Positions 49,210-59,660 of a stretch of DNA of 64,000 nt are shown piece after piece. The DNA lies in contig JARUPZ010000024.1 of the NCBI GenBank assembly GCA_031213475.1, positions 4,271,991 through 4,335,990 of the forward strand. Reading direction: 5' to 3'. Every line of letters begins with the position of its first letter. Within the stretch, counting starts at the first letter, position 1. The notes below the pieces were generated by a model, which was given only the letters and a program-made list of their open reading frames with translations, made no database searches and was not told where the DNA came from. Made by a program: the position numbers and the translations under genes. This DNA is from Nereocystis luetkeana (Eukaryota; Sar; Phaeophyceae; Laminariales; Laminariaceae).

Positions 49210-51378
49210 ATGACGTTCCTAAATACCCCAAGCGCTGCTCGGGTCGCGAGAAACGCCGCGGAAAGCGCCGCGAAAGGCGCAGCGCAGGCGACAAGGGGTT
49301 TCTCCATGGCATCGAAAGCTAAGGAGAAAAAGAGCCGTCGGTTCTTTCCCGCTGCGGTATTCTCTGTTCGCTACGAGCATCCCACCTTCCTGAGTAACGC
49401 GCCACCGCTCGATCGTAGAGAGAAACCGAGAGATGAGCGAACGCCGCTACACGCGTCGCGACGAGCGTCGCAAGGGCGTGATGCTGGTGGAGTTGTGGAT
49501 AGCATGTTGGTGGGATATGGTGGTGGGGGAAGCAGCGCTCGCCGTCGGAAGCTGCCCGTCTCCCTCCTGGAACATCCTGCCGAACGTCGAACCCGTAATA
49601 TGGTAGGAAGGAGGATGAGGGTCGAGGGGAAAGCAAGCCCAGTGTTAGGATCTGCACGAGCGCCAAATGCGAAGGAAAATGGCGTTGGGGGTCCCGGTAT
49701 AGATGGTGGTCCTAAGGCTGCTGCTGCTCGTACGGTCGTCGGTACGCGCAGGTTTGATCCTCTGCTGCGGAGCTACGAAGGGGCCGGGAAGTGGGAACAA
49801 GCGCTCAATCTCCTCGCTTGCATGCGCCAGGTCGGTGTGCGTCCCGACTTGCTGTCGTACAATGCCACCCTTTCAGCCTGCGCCAAAGGACGGAAGTGGC
49901 GGGAGGCCGTGACGCTCTTGAGAAGGATGCCGGGGGCCGGAGTCCCGCCCAACAGACTCAGCTACGAGCTCGCCGTCAAGGTGTGTGGGAGCTGCGGCCA
50001 AGGCGAGCTAGCCACGACCCTGCTGCGCGAAATGCCGAAGGTGGGGATAACCCCAAGCGTGCTGACCTACAACGAGGCCATCACAGTCTGCGGGGGTAGC
50101 GGGGAGTGGCGGCTGGCGCTCGATCTGCTGAAGCAGATGTTGGATGCTCCGCGAGTTACCCCCAACGTGGGAAGCTATAACGCGGCGATGACGGCGTGTT
50201 GCCACGTCGGGGAATGGGAAGAGACGGTGGCCCTGCTGAGAGGTATGGGCGAGGCGGGGGTGAATCCCAACATGGGGAGCTTCAACATCGCCATCAAGGC
50301 TTGCGGGGATGGTGGGCAGTGGCGCCAAGGGGTGGATCTCTTCCGGGAGATGGAAGCCACGGCCGGGGTCACGGTTAACATCGAAAGCTACAGCGCTGTG
50401 GTAGGGGCTTGCGGCCGGGCGGGGCAGTGGGAGGTCACGGTGGCGCTCCTCAAGGAGATGTCGACCGTGATGAGTGTCGCCGCCGCCGACAGGATTGCAA
50501 TCTTCGATTCATTTTTAAGTCCGACGAACGGATACGCGGCGAAGTGGAGGCGGTGTCGCGCCCTGTTGACGGAGATGACGGCCATGACCGTCGATCCTTC
50601 ACATGACAGCGGGGGCCGTCCTAACGGTGATGCTCTTGATAATAAGAGTTGCGTCACGGGGGTTGAGTCTAAGGAGGCAGTGTCTCGCTTGCAAGAAATG
50701 TCCGGGGACAGAATACCGGAAAGCGTCGGAAGCTACAGCATGGCGATTACGAAGTGCGGGCATGGCGGGCAGTGGGAGGAAGCGGTGGCCTTACTGAGGC
50801 AGATGCCCGCGATGGGAGTGCCGCCAAACGACAAGTGCTACCGGTCGGCCATGGCGGCTTGCGGCAGCTCCGGCCAGTGGGAGCTAGCGTTGGAGCTCCT
50901 ACGGGAGATGCCGAAGGCGGGAATTGCCCGCTCCGAGAAGAGCTACCGAGCCGCCATCTCGGCTTGCGGAAATTGCGGGCGGTGGCGCGAGGCCGTTGAC
51001 CTGCTAAGAGAAATCGCCACCACCGCCGGAGGGGGCGTCGTCACCCCCAGCGCGGGGAGCTACTCCGTCACGATCATGGCCTGCGGAGACAGTCGCGAGT
51101 GGCAGCAGGCGGTTTCGCTGCTCAGGGAGATGCCCGCCGCCGGCGTCCCCCCCACGAAGAAGTGCTACAACGCGGCCATCACGGCTTGTGGCGACGGCGG
51201 CCAGTGGGCGGAGGCGGTAGCTCTCTTGAGGGAGATGCCTGGAGTAGGGATTTCTCCGTGTGTCGGGAGCGTGAACGCGGCGGTGAAGGCGTGCAAGGAT
51301 TGCGGGCAGCTGGATCAGGCCGCGGCTTTGCTGAGCGAGAGAGAGAGACCCCCCGGGGAAATATCAAAACTACTGTAG
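49210..51378 (+). CDS. Pentatricopeptide repeat (PPR) protein, 722 residues
   Basis: Intact intronless frame. Residues ~1-45 are rich in Ala, Arg, Ser and Lys with few acids, a plausible mitochondrial presequence; there is no hydrophobic signal peptide, so a heterokont bipartite plastid signal is unlikely. Residues ~45-180 are low-complexity and variable. From ~180 to 715 about fifteen P-class PPR units follow, each near 35 residues, patterned like QWEEAVALLRQM, then PAMGVPPNDKCYRSAMAACG. Two units around residues 430-500 are degenerate, with an insertion. Most units carry a Trp after the Gly-Gln/Gly-Glu turn, which I associate with algal heterokont PPR proteins. PPR proteins bind organelle RNA with two residues per unit specifying each base, acting in processing, stability or translation. 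Here the variable positions are often Asn/Ser. An in-frame ATG at residue 33 is an alternative start. The 3' end is clear of repeats for 190 bp. Confidence 0.9.
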   Translation: MTFLNTPSAARVARNAAESAAKGAAQATRGFSMASKAKEKKSRRFFPAAVFSVRYEHPTFLSNAPPLDRREKPRDERTPLHASRRASQGRDAGGVVDSMLVGYGGGGSSARRRKLPVSLLEHPAERRTRNMVGRRMRVEGKASPVLGSARAPNAKENGVGGPGIDGGPKAAAARTVVGTRRFDPLLRSYEGAGKWEQALNLLACMRQVGVRPDLLSYNATLSACAKGRKWREAVTLLRRMPGAGVPPNRLSYELAVKVCGSCGQGELATTLLREMPKVGITPSVLTYNEAITVCGGSGEWRLALDLLKQMLDAPRVTPNVGSYNAAMTACCHVGEWEETVALLRGMGEAGVNPNMGSFNIAIKACGDGGQWRQGVDLFREMEATAGVTVNIESYSAVVGACGRAGQWEVTVALLKEMSTVMSVAAADRIAIFDSFLSPTNGYAAKWRRCRALLTEMTAMTVDPSHDSGGRPNGDALDNKSCVTGVESKEAVSRLQEMSGDRIPESVGSYSMAITKCGHGGQWEEAVALLRQMPAMGVPPNDKCYRSAMAACGSSGQWELALELLREMPKAGIARSEKSYRAAISACGNCGRWREAVDLLREIATTAGGGVVTPSAGSYSVTIMACGDSREWQQAVSLLREMPAAGVPPTKKCYNAAITACGDGGQWAEAVALLREMPGVGISPCVGSVNAAVKACKDCGQLDQAAALLSERERPPGEISKLL

Positions 51379-51569
51379 GACGAAGTCCTGACGCGTGATG
51401 CGGTATAGGGGTACGAGGCGCTTTTCGGCCGAAAATATTCATGACCGACGGAGCTCTCCAACAAGTAATATCAGAGCAAATTCCCATTTTTCCATCTGAC
51501 GCCTTCTACGATAGAGAGGTAGCACCTTTTGCCCTCTAAGGCAATATTTCTGACTGATGGGGCTACTGA

Positions 51570-52706
51570 ACTTTTTTAGAACTGCAGTCCCGGTTTGGGG
51601 AGAAATTGCCTATATTTAAAGTGTTTGCGATTTTTTTTCTTTTTACTTTTACTTCTCCAAAAATTCTCCCGAGGTAACTTTTTGAGGTAAATTTCTGAAA
51701 AAAACGCGAAAAAGTACTTCAGCGAAGTCAGGATTTCATCAAAAGTTACGGTAACTTTTGGCTCTCTGTCTCATTGGCCTACACGCACCGAGCATCATCC
51801 CGACGCAAAACGCATCATCTCAACTCTCGAAGGACCAAAACACCGAGCATCTTCCATGCCACCATGCTGCTTGCTGTACGCATCACGACAACCGCTGGGA
51901 GCGCAGAGGCTCGAGAGGTGTAGCTTGAGTATAGTGCGCACGAGCGGCGTTGGATTGTGCCAGCGGCCCGCCGCCGCTGCTACGTAGGGTACACGCTTTC
52001 GCCTACTTGGTGACGACGTGGAGGATGCTTCGTTCCAAAAAAGGACTCGCATCACACTCGTACTCGTACTCGTGCTCGTACAGAGCGCGACAGCTCGTGT
52101 ATCATTTCGATTCCACCACACTGCAGCAGCAGCAGCAGCAGCAGCGGCGGCGGCAGCAGTGGCCGCGACAGTGGCGGAGGAGCGGAGCCCGCCGGCGCTG
52201 TGGCGTGCGTAGGCTGAGCGCAGCAGCAGCAGCAGCAGGCAATCCAAAAAGGGAAGCTGGCTGGTGCTGGTGCTGGTGCTTGCTGGTGCTGGTGCTGACG
52301 CTGTTTATTTTTGTTGCTCAAGCTGCCTCTAGCTGCGGCTAGCGCTTGCTAGCTGCCGCTTGCTGTGCTGCTGTTTGCAGTCGTGGGCTGGCAGTGGTGG
52401 CACCGCTGTCAACTCTACCGCCGAAACGTTGCTGGGCCGCCGTTGCTACTCCCAAGCTGTTTTTTAGTTTTTCGTTCTTTTTTTTGGCGCGTTTGCCTCA
52501 CCTCCCCCCTTCCCTTCTTATTTTCGGAGGCGTCGCCTGCAGGATTTGATTTACCTCACTCGCAAACACACCGAAATCAGGAAGGGAAGGAAATTCACTT
52601 TTTTTAGCGCAAGTAAAGTTTTTTTTTTTTTTCACCTCTATCGCAAACACTCTATTCGAGTTGTTTGTCCCCTAAATGGGACTGCAGTTCTATTACGAGT
52701 AGGGAC
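51570..52706. mobile_element. Two arms of a CCCTTTTAG foldback 1 kb apart
   Basis: Left arm TTTAGAACTGCAGTCCCGGTTTGGGGAGAAAT (51,575-51,606); right arm GTTTGTCCCCTAAATGGGACTGCAGTTCTATTA (52,662-52,695). Both carry the private variant GAACTGCAGT in place of GACCGCAGT, so they are probably two halves of one element, either a longer family member or a short one split by a 1-kb insertion. Confidence 0.5.
52112..52290. repeat. CAG/CGG tract and GCTGGTGCTGGT tract
   Basis: CAGCAGCAGCAGCAGCAGCGG at 52,122, a second CAG run near 52,222, then a GCTGGT hexamer run. Frames through them are Ala- or Gln-rich without flanking domain. Confidence 0.75.
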
Positions 52707-53857
52707 TGGGAAACTACCCAACATCGTTTGTTTCGACAATATTGTCCGATACAGACCTATGGTATAGGCCATGAGAGTGCTCAATGGGTAAAACATACCA
52801 CATTTTTTGTTTATGCTGTTTTGGGGGAGAACTACAGAGCTCCTCCTCGAGCGAGGAGAAGGAATATCAGAAAACTCTCGGAATTTTCCAGGGGCCCCCT
52901 CTACTGTGCGCAGCATGCGTTATTTTTGTGTTTTTTGGCATCGTTCGTTTGATACGTGAGCCATGGGAATGTTCGTCGTTGGGTGCACTTGTTCGTTTTT
53001 TTCTCAGATTTTGTGCGCGAGAAACTGGCTTCCTCCGGTGAAGATCCTTCAAAACTAATGGTGAACCCTTCCACCTGTAAAGGATGGATCAGCTCCTTTA
53101 ATAGTATGTAAAATGTTGATGTTCCTCTGAGAAAATCATGGTATATGGGTACTCGGGGGTGGAGGGTGCAAGCACCACCTTTTACCATCATCCATCGTTG
53201 AATCAACTTTATTTCCGATGTATGCCACACCTCGCGACAGACAGACAAGACTTCTTTCCCTGCCCACATGAATGCTGTGTGCTGGGATACTGTTGTCGCT
53301 AACGCCGGTTGAGACCTCCATCAAACTCGACGGCAGGCCGGTGGGTGCTGTGTACCTCAAGTCAATTTTTTCAGATGGAGGCCAGACAGAGCCCATTCAT
53401 GCTTCCCTTGTGTCTCGAGGCACACGCGACGTCTAGCCACGAAAACGGCGACCGCGCTCCTTGCAACCCCCCCCTCTACCCGCCAGCATCCGCCGACACC
53501 CGCGACGGCGCCGGACTCGCCCGCGTTGCCGTGCTCCCACGACACACACGCACACGAAACGAAAGAAGATAAAAGGAAAAATAACTGAAAGTGCAAAAAA
53601 GAAAGTCAACGAGTCGGTGAAAATAAGCGAAGGAGAGCCTGCCAACCCCTGAAAAACAAAATCGACTTTTTCTTCTTTCGCCGAGTTTTTTTTCTGTTGT
53701 TCCGGGAAAAAAAGTATGGCACGAGAAGCAAGCACGCAAAGAAATCAAAGCACGCGTAGAAAACAAAGATCGTAGAAGCGACCCAAAATCGTGGTAGACT
53801 CGCTGAGCGTGAGGCAGGTGCCTATATCAAAATCAAGTGATTCTAAGAGAAGGATAA
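52707..53857. other. Unassigned stretch
   Basis: Short overlapping frames on both strands, none with a recognisable domain or consistent splice signals. Confidence 0.35.
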
Positions 53858-54180
53858 AAAAGTATGCTTATGGTAGGGCACCCACGAGGCAGCAATAATA
53901 TGTTACCCCGAATGCTGTCTCTAAAAGTAGTCACACCGAAAAATCGGCCAACGTATTAAGCTGTCATCCATATATATGCAAGTGCGCTTCACAAGCGGTT
54001 CTTAGCAGGATGCAGCTAATCTTTTAAGCGACTCGCCGAACACTCCACGGCGCTTCGCGCTTGGTTCAAGCAATGTCTGCCTGGTCGATGGAAATCCGAC
54101 GTGCTCCCGTCCCAGCATTATTATAGAGATGCGAGGGTCTATGGTCATACGACGACGATTTAGAGTGCACCCCCGGCAGA
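53858..54180 (+). mobile_element. Near-complete SINE without long C-tail
   Basis: ATGGTAGGGCACCCACGAGG through TGCTGTCTCTAAAAGTAGTC, AAGCTGTCATCCAT, GCGCTTCGCGCTTGGTTCAAGCAATG and ATGCGAGGGTCTATGGTC to GAGTGCACCCCCGG; the tail has shrunk to five C, so this is an old copy. Confidence 0.75.
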
Positions 54181-54970
54181 GTTTCTAGTATTAAGTTCAG
54201 TTACACACTTATTTACTTATCCCCTTGAGAAGTCTCGCTATCGCTCTTCTGACCTACCACCTCCCCTTTGTGATGCACCTACGATCGCCTCTGCCCGCGC
54301 TTTGAAATGTTTATCGAATTCCGTGTCGAACGTTTCGTGGGCTGTGGGTTTTCCTAGCTTGCGGTACAAGCTCTACCGTACTCTCCTTTTCCCCTTCGAA
54401 TTACAAACCATTTTACTGTTCTGTTCCATTCCCGTGTCTGCCTCTCCCGCCTGTTTGCCCATCACCCCTTTTATCCATACCCACATCTGCTTCATCCCGC
54501 CATCAAAGTATTAGTTTGTTTTATTAACTACGTACTTCCATATATATCGTTTTGCTAACTATCTGTTCAAGTTGTGTTCTACCTGGTAGCTATTATTATA
54601 GAACACTCCTCCCATTCTTCCGTAGGCTTACTAAACGTGTATCTTGCTCCCGCCCCATCCCATTCCGTTCTTTGTTGTACCTATTGTTTCCAACAGCTCG
54701 AAAAAATGGTCTGCTTTTCGTGACCATCTCTTCTCAGAAAAAAATGCAATCGAGTGTGTTTTACTTCTAGTTTAGCTACTACCCCTCTGTACACTTTACT
54801 GCCGCGCCTACCTTTGATGACTCTCGTCTATTGGCCGTCTGTCCATATTAGGCAGTGTTCCGTAGTGCTTACATCTGCTGCGCATACATGTACTTCCGTT
54901 TGAATACTGCTTTTTATTTTCTACCACCATGAAGTCAAGAACGGAGCTTTTTCCCTTTTTGTGCGTTGCC

Positions 54971-55079
54971 TATTACGGGGGACCATAGTTAATAGGACCG
55001 AATATTATCAGTAGAAATTGTTAAATATATAGGTTTTTATGTATACCACAGGTCCTATTAACTATGGTCCCCCGTAATA
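54971..55079 (+). mobile_element. TTACGGGGG MITE, copy 20, inside LINE
   Basis: Complete; arms TATTACGGGGGACCATAGTTAATAGGACC and complement. Confidence 0.9.
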
Positions 55080-55237
55080 GTCGATTCTGGCCCTGCTTTT
55101 TATACCCTTTCGTTTAACGTCTTCTATCACATTGTCCTAGAGGAGCTTCAACATCTCTGCCCCATTCTTATTTTTCGTCATTGCCCCATACTGTCCAAAA
55201 TTGTCACTTTGGTTGCCTGCCTTCCCAATTCTTGAAC

Positions 55238-55346
55238 TATTACGGGGGACCATAGTTAATTGGACCAAATATTGTTAGTAAAAATGGTTAAATGTCTAGG
55301 TTTTTATCTTTACCACAGATCCTATTAACTATGGTCCCCCGTAGTA
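55238..55346 (+). mobile_element. TTACGGGGG MITE, copy 21, inside LINE endonuclease
   Basis: Complete; the right end is CCCCCGTAGTA. It cuts the endonuclease frame between NIKIL and SRIGKAG. Confidence 0.9.
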
Positions 55347-55560
55347 AAATCTTTATATTAGTCCGAAATTCCCTTGGATTCAATACCTCTGTGCGTGTAC
55401 TGCTATTTCTCCGACCTACCTCTCTATATACATATATATGTAACCTCTTCGATTCTGGGGGCATAAAATTGTTTCCCAATAAATAAGTTTTCAGTTCCTC
55501 GCTCCTTTGGCATCTTTATCCATATGTTTTCGTCGAATTTAGTGTATTGATCACCTCTAT

Positions 55561-57140
55561 TGTGTCACACGGGTATAGTTCGACTATTTCTGAATCTGGT
55601 TTGTTTTTTGGTGTTGAAAAAAATGGTTCGTTGCGTTATTAGAATCTGATGTCTATCGTAATAATAGTTACATGTTTTGGTACGAGAAAAACAATGGTTT
55701 GGTTGAGTAATTTCATGTCAAATAATGAATCTGGTTTTTGTTTTGGGATGGGACTAGAACCATGATAACTGTGATTGGGCGTATTTTGTGTTGTGTCTGT
55801 TGTTCCGATAGGATAGCTTATTGTGCTGTTATTTGCATGGTGTTCATGTCTGGTCTATGTGGCACTTTGTGCGGGGAGGGGTAGTCAGTAAATTGCATGA
55901 CATTGTCTAGAGTCCGGTGGCTTGTTTTGCAGCGTCGTCGCCATTCGATGCCAACCCATCCAGATTTAGAGGAAGGGGTGGGGGGGGGGGGGGGGAGTTG
56001 GTTCCCTTGCGTCAGACCTTGACCTCGGAGGATATTGGCCTATGGGTCGCGCACAGAGCGTGGTATCACCGTATCAGACTTTGAGGTACGTTTTCGCAGA
56101 ACGTGTGCGCTTCTACCCATGTGAGCAGACCCTAGCGGGGGTATCAGATTGAGAGCTTCCGATCAAAATTCGCACTGAAGAAACATATATTGGTTTATGA
56201 TAATTTTGTTTCTTGGCCGTTGTTGTCTCCAATGGCGTAACGGAGACGGTGAAAGCTCTGTATATGTGCACGTTATCAGTATATGTACCTCGGTATGCAT
56301 GACACATCCGATTGGGGTCCTTCACATTTTCTCTCACATAGAGCACTCGTAGTAAATATGGTTTCGAGATTCGCCGCCACTTCCTGTGGCCAGCGATTTC
56401 GATCTAGTATTGAAGAGCTCGGGGTTTCTTGTCAATTTGGTTCGTCTCTAGCGGGAATATTGCGAACACACAGGCGGCGAGCCCGAGTAGGATGTCGTCA
56501 GCATCGGTGGTACACACGTCTGGTGGCAATGGTGAGCGTCGCCCGCTCGCATGTGGAAAGACATTTGTGTGGACCAGGTCACTAAACCATCCCCGCCGGC
56601 GCTCCCATTTCCGCTACGTAGCTCAGGCGCCTCAGCGATCCGCCTGAAGCGCAAATAAATGTTACTGTTCTCTGGATCTAAATCGACACCCAATCTGCCC
56701 CCGCTTCCCCACTGCCTCCTCACTAAGGCTACCCCGTTCCACTGCGTGGCCAGCTCTTCTCATGTCCAGAACATCTGGGACCAAGGTATATACACTTGGT
56801 AGATAAATACCTGGTAAGATTTAAAAATATTATGGTATTATTAACCGTCCTCTGTGTGGTAAGTGCGCAGTACATGTAGTACCGTACCGTCCACGTAGCT
56901 CGCGGATTATCGTGCAACCTCATCGCGTCGAAGTTAAGGTGGGTATTCTTATCTGTGACAGACCTGCACATGTATGTGCAGGCCTCCACGTGCTCACGCT
57001 CCAGTACTGACTGGCCATGACGTCAACTCGACCTAGATACAAGCCACACCGAGAGCAGAAAGTAATAAAAAACACGGCGGATGGAAGAAAGAGGGGCTAC
57101 CCACCGATTCGATTTCTACCGACGAACCCTGGAATACCGG
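55561..57140. other. Unassigned stretch
   Basis: A/T-rich to 55,800, then mixed; a poly-G tract at about 55,980-55,996. No gene recognised. Confidence 0.4.
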
Positions 57141-57143
57141 CAC

Positions 57144-57292
57144 AGCTTATAAGGCTACCCCAGCAGCCCCGGGTTGCTTCGTGTGGCCGACTCTACATTC
57201 GTCGCTAATAATACCGATAGCTTAGAAGGCTACCCCAGCAGCCCCGGGTTGCTTCGTGTTGCCGATTCTACATTCGTCGCTACTTTTCAACA
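57144..57292. repeat. ~77-bp tandem duplication
   Basis: AAGGCTACCCCAGCAGCCCCGGGTTGCTTCGTGT...TCTACATTCGTCGCTA occurs at 57,151 and 57,228 with few differences. Confidence 0.85.
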
Positions 57293-57478
57293 CCCCCGCC
57301 CCCGTGAAGTCGCCAAGCGGACGATACGTGGTACCGTTCCCCGTATGGCCATAAGTAAAGCGTGACGGAGGGCAGTTTCTAAGCAACGGTGATGGTTATG
57401 CTACGAAAGAGGTACCACATTTTGAGAAAACAAATTCTGACTGTCGAGGCTCCTTTACCAAGTATTAGTCTGAATCTC

Positions 57479-57480
57479 GT

Positions 57481-57512
<32 letters not shown>
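57479..57512. repeat. (TTG)n microsatellite
   Basis: Eleven or so GTT triplets. A poly-G tract follows at 57,702-57,719. Confidence 0.85.
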
Positions 57513-57513
<1 letters not shown>

Positions 57514-57979
57514 TTTGTCGTTGTTTTTACCTGTGCAATGCTATCTTTCGTCGGGTTAAGCGCACGGTTCTTATTTGACGTCCGTTTCTGAACAAATTGT
57601 GGAGCTCCTGAAATGAGGCGCCTCGAGCCTCGGAAACGTCAGGTGCATCCCTCACGTAGAATTCATCTCGCGTAGGGTCCGCCTAGACAATGTACGTGCC
57701 ACGGGGGGGGGGGGGGGGGTAATCTACCATGTCCTCTTCGAAGCTTGAAACGCATAGAACATTGTAGGAATACGAGGGATAGACGTTGAAAACAAAAACA
57801 AAACCGTCGTTATTGTCGACACCCAATTTTGAGTATTCCCAGACAGTTAGAAACCTCGCCCGTCCTGTTCCGAGCCTTCCCCGATTCTTTCCTTGGCTCC
57901 TAAACGCCCTAGACGCTTCCCCCGGCTGCACCTAAACGTTTTTTTTATAGTTTCGGCACCACATCACGCCGTTTCGCAA

Positions 57980-59660
57980 ACCTTCTGTGCGTGCCACATT
58001 GTTCGGTCACGCTACCTGCCACACTCAGTGTACGGGCAAAAACAACACAACGAAAATACGAAGTATTCGTGGTTCTCAAGAGGGGCATGGTCAACAGCTT
58101 CCAACAGGAGCCTCTCACGCCCTTTTCACCGGCACATCATCGACCAGGCCGGAGTTAGGCAGCAAGTAAGGCTCCCGGTTGTGGTGGTGCCCGGCATCGG
58201 GCGTAACCTTTTCTCGATCCCAAGCTCCACGGGGCATAGAGCCGCAACCATCTTCGCTACTCTTGGGCAGTCGCTGATGGATGTCAACGCCTGAACCATC
58301 TCAATACGGCAAGTTGGAGAGCGCCGTAAATTCTACACTTTCAGCATCGAGCTGGGCAGGGCAGAAATTAGCGTTGCACGCGGAGATAGGCGGAGATCAG
58401 ATTCACTCCAGGGTAGGGGTTGCACTTTGTGGCTCGGCATTGCCTGAGCGGCTGAGCTCCTTACGAGAGCAGCTACCGGAAAATACATGATAATATTTCC
58501 ACTATTGACATAATATTTAGTTTAGGACGACCGCAAAGAGATATTGGTCGGGTTGCGCCAATACACGTCTTCGAAGTCATGTTTCGGGTGAGGCATCGAG
58601 CCCCTCGCATGTGATGAGCTCAGGAAATCACCCACCACCCTTATCGGTGCCTTGTGCGGCAATGGAACCGTCACATGGGCCACATCCAGGTCAGAAATCC
58701 GGATCTTCGCGAAAGCAAACGCGGGTGCTAATGGGCGTGAGCTTCAGGAGGGAAGTATCGTCTTGCGCCGTCCCCGCCATTGGAAAGAACACCCAGCAAC
58801 CTCACCCAAAGCAGTTCAACCTCGGGGTGACCGTGCCTTTTTCAGCTTGTGAATACCGACCACGTGGGTCAATCCTTTCGACGGTAATGGGAGGGTCCAA
58901 GTGCGTCAGCAACATTACCGACAAACTCACCAAGTACAACGAGATCTGCTGTAGATATATCTCATCCAAACCAAGGGGGAAGCCGTCGGTACTGTGTTTT
59001 ACATACAGTGGGCAGTGGCGCCCTCAGGGTTTCTGATCCACGACCTTCAGGCTGATCGTTGAACACACTATATATAGGGGAAACCTTCCTTGAATAAGTT
59101 CGCCAAACGGCGACCAATCTCCGCCACGCGGCGGTCAACACAAAATCTACAGATAGAGGAGTCGACGCGCGATGGGATGACTCCTGCGGAAAGTCACGAG
59201 ATACCTATTGGCGGGCAGGGGGCTCCCGAAATTCTACTGGCGAGAGCTACTGTTCACCGCGGCGAACCAGGCGAACCGGACACCGCACTCAGTGCTCAAC
59301 ATGGGAACTCCACACCCGGCTTCCCATGGAAAGGAGGCGACACTGCAATACAACGGGACTATCGGCTCCAGGGCTTTCGCGCACATCGAAACGCTCACCA
59401 AGAAGCTGGAGGACACGTCTTGGGGAGGCGGGCTTTGCGGGTGCAGCCAAGGACACCGGCATACCGCATCTACAGCCCAACAGCACATAGATGGTTGAAA
59501 ACAGGAACATTGTGTTCATCAAGACGCCGTCGATTGTGGCTTCAACGTCCACCAACGAGCTGGAGAACATCGCGGCGAGATGGAAAACGTCGGCAACATC
59601 AGCATTCGAGAGTAGGACGGCATGCTGCAAGACAAACAATTCGGGACTACACATCGCGCG
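57980..59660 (+). pseudogene. Second Ty1/copia remnant: pre-integrase and integrase
   Basis: Plus strand, frameshifted. In order: VVVPGIGRNLFSIPSS (end of protease region, 58,178-58,227), WNRHMGHIQVRNPDLRESK (gag-pre-integrase W-x-R-x-x-G-H box, 58,663), AIGKNTQQPHPK (end of the zinc domain), STVMGGSKCVSNITDKLTKY (integrase core), GLPKFYWRELLFTAANQANR then TPHSVLN (core end, 59,213), and TPAYRIYSPTAH in another frame (end of integrase). The layout is copia PR-IN; reverse transcriptase is absent downstream. It is on the opposite strand to, and does not overlap in domain preservation with, the element at 41-47 kb, so it is an independent insertion. Confidence 0.7.

Larger units (their letters stand above)
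54200..55560 (-). mobile_element. Decayed LINE: endonuclease to pre-RT region
   Basis: On the minus strand, from the 5' side: a frame ending FRTNIKIL, then after a MITE SRIGKAGNQSDNFGQYG, KNKNGAEMLKLL (AP-endonuclease fold; the R-I-G-x4-D and N-x-N-G-x2-L patterns are those of LINE endonucleases), a second MITE, and then MKQMWVWIKGVMGKQAGE and LYRKLGKPTAHETFDTEF, the linker before reverse transcriptase. Stops and frameshifts are frequent. It could be the 5' part of the same LINE family whose C-terminus lies at 11 kb, but they do not overlap, so this is inference. Confidence 0.6.
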
